Of a stretch of 64,000 bases of DNA, positions 59,690 to 64,000 are shown piece after piece (positions within the stretch are counted from its first letter, which is position 1; the number at the start of each line of letters is the position of its first letter). The stretch comes from Colwellia sp. (lineage in GTDB: Bacteria; Pseudomonadota; Gammaproteobacteria; Enterobacterales; Alteromonadaceae): contig NZ_JABSPA010000005.1 in the NCBI RefSeq assembly GCF_013214175.1, positions 124,001 through 188,000 on the forward strand. Reading direction: 5' to 3'. The notes under the pieces are model-generated. The model did not search any database and had not been told where the DNA came from. It saw only the letters and a program-made list of their open reading frames with translations. The position numbers were made by a program, and so were the translations under genes.

Positions 59690-60715
59690 TTGAGTGATTT
59701 AGAGAGCCAAAATCAAGCCACGTCAAAGGCAATACCACAGTATGATGATAACCATTACGCTGTGGTTGATTTAGGCTCTAATAGTTTCCACCTACTTATT
59801 ACCTGCTTGATTACTGAGTCAAATGCAAAACTAAGTGGTCAATCAAGTAGTAAATCACTAAAAATCGTTAATAAAGTTAAGCAAAAAGTTCGCTTAGCCG
59901 CAGGGTTAGATGACAACAACCTGCTTTCTGATGAAGCCATTTCACGTGGCCTTGATTGTCTGAAAAACTTCTCTCTGTATCTGCAAAGTATTCCAGTAAA
60001 TAATATCCTTATTGTTGCCACTGCAGCATTACGCATGGCCAAAAATAATCAGCTATTTTTTGATGCTGCCAAACTAATTTTACCAAAACAAATAAAGTTA
60101 TTGACCGGTGAGCAAGAAGCTAAAACTATTTATGCTGGGGTTGCCCATACCTCTATCAGCAATAAACACCAATCACATGCCAAAAAATTGGTACTCGATA
60201 TTGGTGGTGCTAGTACTGAAATTATCGTTGGTTCAGGCTGTGCAACAAAAAAATTGGTCAGCTTAGATATTGGTTGTGTTAGCTATATTGGTAAATACTT
60301 TGTTGATGGCATACTTAATCAGAAAAATTTTGACCTCTGTATCACCGCTGCATCGAATGTTATTAACACAGTTAACGAAGAGTTTGTTCAACTTGGTTGG
60401 CAATCTGCTGTTGGCAGTTCAGGTACCATGCAAGCCATGATAGAGATACTTAAACAACGTCAACAAACACCTACTATCACCTTAGTATTTCTTAATGAAA
60501 TCCAACAAACTCTGATAAGTTGCCAGACCATAAACAATATCGAAATACCAGGACTAAGAGCTGATCGCAAAGCAATATTAGCCAGCGGTTTAAGTATATT
60601 GATAGCTTTGTTTAAATGTCTGCGTATAAAAGAATTATGTCTTTCAAGTGGCGCTCTTCGTGAAGGTTTACTCTTTGAATTAGTTCCTGACGCAAAAATT
60701 ATCCATACTATCTAG
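59690..60715 (+). CDS. gppA: Short Ppx/GppA family phosphatase
   Basis: A 341-residue exopolyphosphatase/guanosine pentaphosphatase. The ASKHA motifs are AVVDLGSNSFHLLI, VLDIGGASTEIIVG and AVGSSGTMQAMIEIL. E. coli GppA has about 494 residues; this lacks the C-terminal HD-like domain. The only usable start is a TTG, with GGA some 13 bases upstream. It follows rhlB by 24 bases, as in E. coli. Confidence 0.85.
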   Translation: MSDLESQNQATSKAIPQYDDNHYAVVDLGSNSFHLLITCLITESNAKLSGQSSSKSLKIVNKVKQKVRLAAGLDDNNLLSDEAISRGLDCLKNFSLYLQSIPVNNILIVATAALRMAKNNQLFFDAAKLILPKQIKLLTGEQEAKTIYAGVAHTSISNKHQSHAKKLVLDIGGASTEIIVGSGCATKKLVSLDIGCVSYIGKYFVDGILNQKNFDLCITAASNVINTVNEEFVQLGWQSAVGSSGTMQAMIEILKQRQQTPTITLVFLNEIQQTLISCQTINNIEIPGLRADRKAILASGLSILIALFKCLRIKELCLSSGALREGLLFELVPDAKIIHTI

Positions 60716-60757
60716 TATTACTTATCTTCCCTATCTTTTACTTGTCTTAAGATACCT

Positions 60758-61051
60758 TTAGCTACCCTTAGGAAGTGAAGCCCTGAAATACCAAAGCGCC
60801 ACTGGAATTTCAATAATGCTATAACTCAGTAAAGTGAACCAAAACCAATTTAGCTCAAACATTAAAAAATCAAACTCCACAGCTGTACCCCAATATTTAT
60901 TTGCCACAATAACTAAAGCTAAGCCAGAAGCCACGCAATCAAATAGCGCCACTTTATTCAGGTTTTTACCGGCCAATTTCGGATACACAGAGACATAAAC
61001 AATTACAATAATTACAGCATTAAGTAATATTATAGTTAATTCAGCTGACAT
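60758..61051 (-). CDS. Small three-helix membrane protein of unknown function
   Basis: A 97-residue protein. Three helices (AELTIILLNAVIIVIVYVSV, VALFDCVASGLALVIVA, and FWFTLLSYSIIEIPVALWYF). The ATG lies seven bases after GAGGAAGG and overlaps the end of the TetR gene by 11 bases, so it is probably co-expressed with it. No family recognised. Confidence 0.65.
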   Translation of the reverse strand: MSAELTIILLNAVIIVIVYVSVYPKLAGKNLNKVALFDCVASGLALVIVANKYWGTAVEFDFLMFELNWFWFTLLSYSIIEIPVALWYFRASLPKGS

Positions 61052-61610
61052 CAGTGCCTTCCTCATTTGATAGTGTGCTAACCCCTGCTTGGCAAGCGGC
61101 CAAAAGCTCATTGCTTAAATTTTTATCATCTAATACCCGAGATAAAGCCAAGCCACCAATCATCAATACCGCGCTTTGCAGTGCTTTCTCTCTACTGCTA
61201 CTTAACGACTCTGCTTGAGCGATAAAAGCTTGTAACGTTTTAGTATAAGTTGCTTTTACCTGGCTATCTTGCTGATTAATATCAGAGACTAAAAAGGCTA
61301 ACGGGCATGCTTGTTCATACTGATCATCTCTATGCTTAGTACTTAAATAATACTGAGCAAACGCCTTCATATTCTGCGGACAATTTTCGGGCTTTCTTTG
61401 AAAGGCGACCGTTGCCGCTTTTCTTATGGCTTGTGCGTATAAGTCACTTTTTGATTTGAAATGACTATAAAAAGCCCCGCGCGTTAACTCGGCATTTTTC
61501 ATTACCAGGTCGATCGATATTTTTTCAAAACCATGATGAGTAAACAGCATAGCTGCACTGGTTAAAATTCTATCTTTTGACTGTGCCTTATGAGTATCTT
61601 GCCACGCCAT
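61041..61610 (-). CDS. TetR family regulator of the adjacent GST gene
   Basis: A 189-residue repressor. Helix-turn-helix segments are AAMLFTHHGFEKISIDLVM and LTRGAFYSHFKSKSDLY. The start is the second ATG, seven bases from GGGA; the first ATG is too close. It is divergent from a glutathione S-transferase gene, and the spacer carries a near-perfect palindrome. The family is often tuned by electrophiles or quinones, and that is the likely inducer here. Confidence 0.88.
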   Translation of the reverse strand: MAWQDTHKAQSKDRILTSAAMLFTHHGFEKISIDLVMKNAELTRGAFYSHFKSKSDLYAQAIRKAATVAFQRKPENCPQNMKAFAQYYLSTKHRDDQYEQACPLAFLVSDINQQDSQVKATYTKTLQAFIAQAESLSSSREKALQSAVLMIGGLALSRVLDDKNLSNELLAACQAGVSTLSNEEGTDVS

Positions 61611-61661
61611 TGCCATGTCCCACTTGTTTGATTAATCATCTTGCTAGTATTTCATATTTTT

Positions 61662-61685
61662 AAAATATGTTCTTGAACATATTTT
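61662..61685. promoter_or_regulatory. Palindromic operator between tetR-like and GST genes
   Basis: AAAATATGTTC and GAACATATTTT are perfect 11-base arms around TT. It lies midway between the two divergent starts, 52 bases before the TetR gene start and 55 before the GST gene start, the usual position of a shared TetR operator. Confidence 0.85.
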
Positions 61686-61740
61686 CATTGAGGTTAAATT
61701 ATTATCTATACAGTAAATTTGATACATAAAGGAGCATAAA

Positions 61741-62385
61741 ATGACAGCTGAAACGATACACATCTACGGACCAAGCTTTTCAAATTTCGTCCGCACGGTC
61801 ATGTTAGTGTGTGAAGAAAAAAAACTTGCTTACAGCGTTGGCTTTGAAGTGGCAGGAAAGGAAGTCGCCTTTAAAAGTGAGCAGCACCTAGGCTTACACC
61901 CTTTTGGAAAAATACCGGTGTTACTAGATAAGGGCTTGGTTCTGCCCGAAACAGCCAGTATTTGTCGCTACCTGGATGCAGATAAGACCTTACAACCGAA
62001 TAATAGTTTGGCTTTCGCCCGGCACGATGCCCTTTGTGCACTCATCTCAATTGATATTGATAAAATATTGGTCCGGGAATATTTACTGGAGTTTGCTTTT
62101 CCCAAAGGAGAAAACAACAGTGTACGCTTTGACGTGGTGAAAGATGTTCAGCCTAAAGTTGCAACCACGCTAGCTCTCATTGAAAAGATGCTTGATGAGG
62201 AAAACTCGTTATCATCTGAGCAATTCACCATTGCCGATGCTTTATTAGCCCCTATCTTGCATTATATCTCTTGCCTGCCTGCTGGATTTAATCTGCTAGC
62301 TGATTATCCCAAGGTAGAACAATATTTAGCTAACTTAATGACAAGACCGTCATGTCAGAAAGTATTAATAGCTAAAAAACTTTAA
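61741..62385 (+). CDS. Glutathione S-transferase family protein
   Basis: A 214-residue protein. The N-terminal thioredoxin-like domain has GPSFSNFVRTV, PFGKIPVLLD and LPETASICRYL, the glutathione-binding Glu-Ser/Thr element. The C-terminal domain is helical. It probably conjugates or reduces electrophiles. It is preceded by AAAGGAGC ribosome binding site and controlled by the divergent TetR. Confidence 0.85.
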   Translation: MTAETIHIYGPSFSNFVRTVMLVCEEKKLAYSVGFEVAGKEVAFKSEQHLGLHPFGKIPVLLDKGLVLPETASICRYLDADKTLQPNNSLAFARHDALCALISIDIDKILVREYLLEFAFPKGENNSVRFDVVKDVQPKVATTLALIEKMLDEENSLSSEQFTIADALLAPILHYISCLPAGFNLLADYPKVEQYLANLMTRPSCQKVLIAKKL

Positions 62386-62420
62386 TAACAAGCTTAAAGC
62401 TTCCGACTAAGTCGAATGCT

Positions 62421-62462
62421 AGCCAATAAAAAACGCGAAAGATTCGCGCTTTTTAATTGGCT
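62421..62462. terminator. Bidirectional terminator
   Basis: Outer arms AGCCAAT/ATTGGCT and inner CGCGAA/TTCGCG with A and T runs between them make a long hairpin between the convergent GST and hemB genes. Confidence 0.88.
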
Positions 62463-62487
62463 TTCAAGTTAAATTCTAATTTAAAAC

Positions 62488-63549
<1,062 letters not shown>

Positions 63550-64000
63550 TTATTCTGTTAATATATATTGTTGTGTTTGGTTACGGCCATTGTGCTTAGC
63601 TTGGTATAGCGCTTTATCAGCACCAGAGAAAATTTGCTCGGGCCCGACATCAACTTCTTGCTGGTAAGTACAGGTACCACAGCTGATCGTTAGCGCTATC
63701 TCAATTTCTTGAAAGATAAAGACTTGTTCATTGAGCAATAAACGTAATTGTTCAGCCATGAGTAGCGCACCTTCTACCTCGGTATTAGGCAGAATAAGAC
63801 AAAACTCCTCACCTCCATAACGAAAGGCTATATCCGCACTACGCTTCAAGCTTTGCTTTATATGTTTAGCCAACCAAATTAGACACTGATCTCCGGCTAA
63901 GTGACCGTAGTTATCATTGACCAATTTAAAATGGTCAATATCAATTAACACTAAACTCAATGGCGTTAGATTACGGCGACTACGGCGGTACTCGGCTAAT
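63550..64000 (-). CDS. GGDEF diguanylate cyclase, C-terminal fragment
   Basis: The reading frame stays open to the right edge, so the gene starts beyond the window. The part seen is a GGDEF domain: LSLVLIDIDHFKLVND, FRYGGEEF with an RxxD inhibitory site (RSAD), and a C-terminal YQAKHNGRNQTQ. It makes c-di-GMP. The frame upstream of the visible Leu reads LAEYRRSRRNLTP, a normal GGDEF N-terminus. It lies directly upstream of hemB. Confidence 0.88.
   Translation of the reverse strand, partial: LAEYRRSRRNLTPLSLVLIDIDHFKLVNDNYGHLAGDQCLIWLAKHIKQSLKRSADIAFRYGGEEFCLILPNTEVEGALLMAEQLRLLLNEQVFIFQEIEIALTISCGTCTYQQEVDVGPEQIFSGADKALYQAKHNGRNQTQQYILTE

Overview
The window looks like chromosomal backbone DNA from a cold-adapted marine gammaproteobacterium of the Alteromonadales, most likely Colwellia or a close relative. 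The reasons are the AT-rich codon use, the E. coli/Shewanella-like gene neighbourhoods (trxA divergent from rhlB-gppA, ubiD-fre, radC divergent from coaBC-slmA, coaD facing mutM, rpmB-rpmG, gntX/comF divergent from bioH) and the Alteromonadales-type cox cluster. I see no prophage, CRISPR array, rRNA, tRNA or intact insertion sequence. The genus is an inference; the sequence itself only supports the order.

Layout. 1-2.8 kb: the edge of a TauE/SafE permease, then a translationally coupled DUF3649-PepSY-DUF3325 membrane operon of the iron/siderophore type with a possible Fur site. 2.9-10 kb: single genes, namely gph, an FAD oxidoreductase, a Cys-rich CWC protein, an exported peroxiredoxin-like protein, a lipoate-ligase-like protein, an orphan MazE-like protein, a delta-class carbonic anhydrase lipoprotein, and a two-domain multicopper oxidase. 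10-16.8 kb: the thiamin operon thiC-thiO-thiS-thiG-thiDE behind a TPP riboswitch. 16.9-19.1 kb: hutD/ves-like, a YhhN lysoplasmalogenase-like gene, and lexA with two SOS boxes. 19.3-28.7 kb: the aa3/caa3 cytochrome oxidase operon (coxB with two haem c domains, coxA, ctaG, coxC, SURF1, a Sco-like protein, ctaA, ctaB, sco) behind an FNR-like site. 28.7-38.4 kb: a polysaccharide deacetylase, small membrane proteins, nfuA, a secreted M14 peptidase, gntX/comF, bioH, two secretion- or flagellum-like unknowns, and a TetR regulator. 39-46 kb: coaD, mutM, rpmBG, a ParA/RHH/PilZ cluster, radC, coaBC and slmA. 46-53.5 kb: pepD, two c-di-GMP enzymes, a Fur-boxed ferric-type binding protein and a LuxR-type response regulator. 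53.5-64 kb: fre, ubiD, rho, trxA, rhlB, gppA, a TetR/GST divergent pair with a clear operator, hemB, and a truncated GGDEF gene at the right edge.

How the genes work together. The ThiO-type thiazole branch (glycine oxidase, ThiS, ThiG), ThiC and the ThiDE fusion make thiamin phosphate under TPP control. The cox operon carries structural subunits plus haem A synthesis (CtaB, CtaA) and copper delivery (CtaG, SURF1, two Sco-like proteins). Two iron-responsive units and the haem gene hemB bear on the same metal economy, but no direct link is shown.

The least explained structure is non-coding. At least five intergenic palindromic elements fall into two terminal-inverted-repeat families, in long and internally deleted forms, and two of them share an internal module. 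They sit against gene 3' ends, including one exactly at the thiC stop codon. The ParA/ribbon-helix-helix/PilZ cluster and the extra Sco-like protein are the most interesting coding candidates. I did not find a convincing wholly new system.
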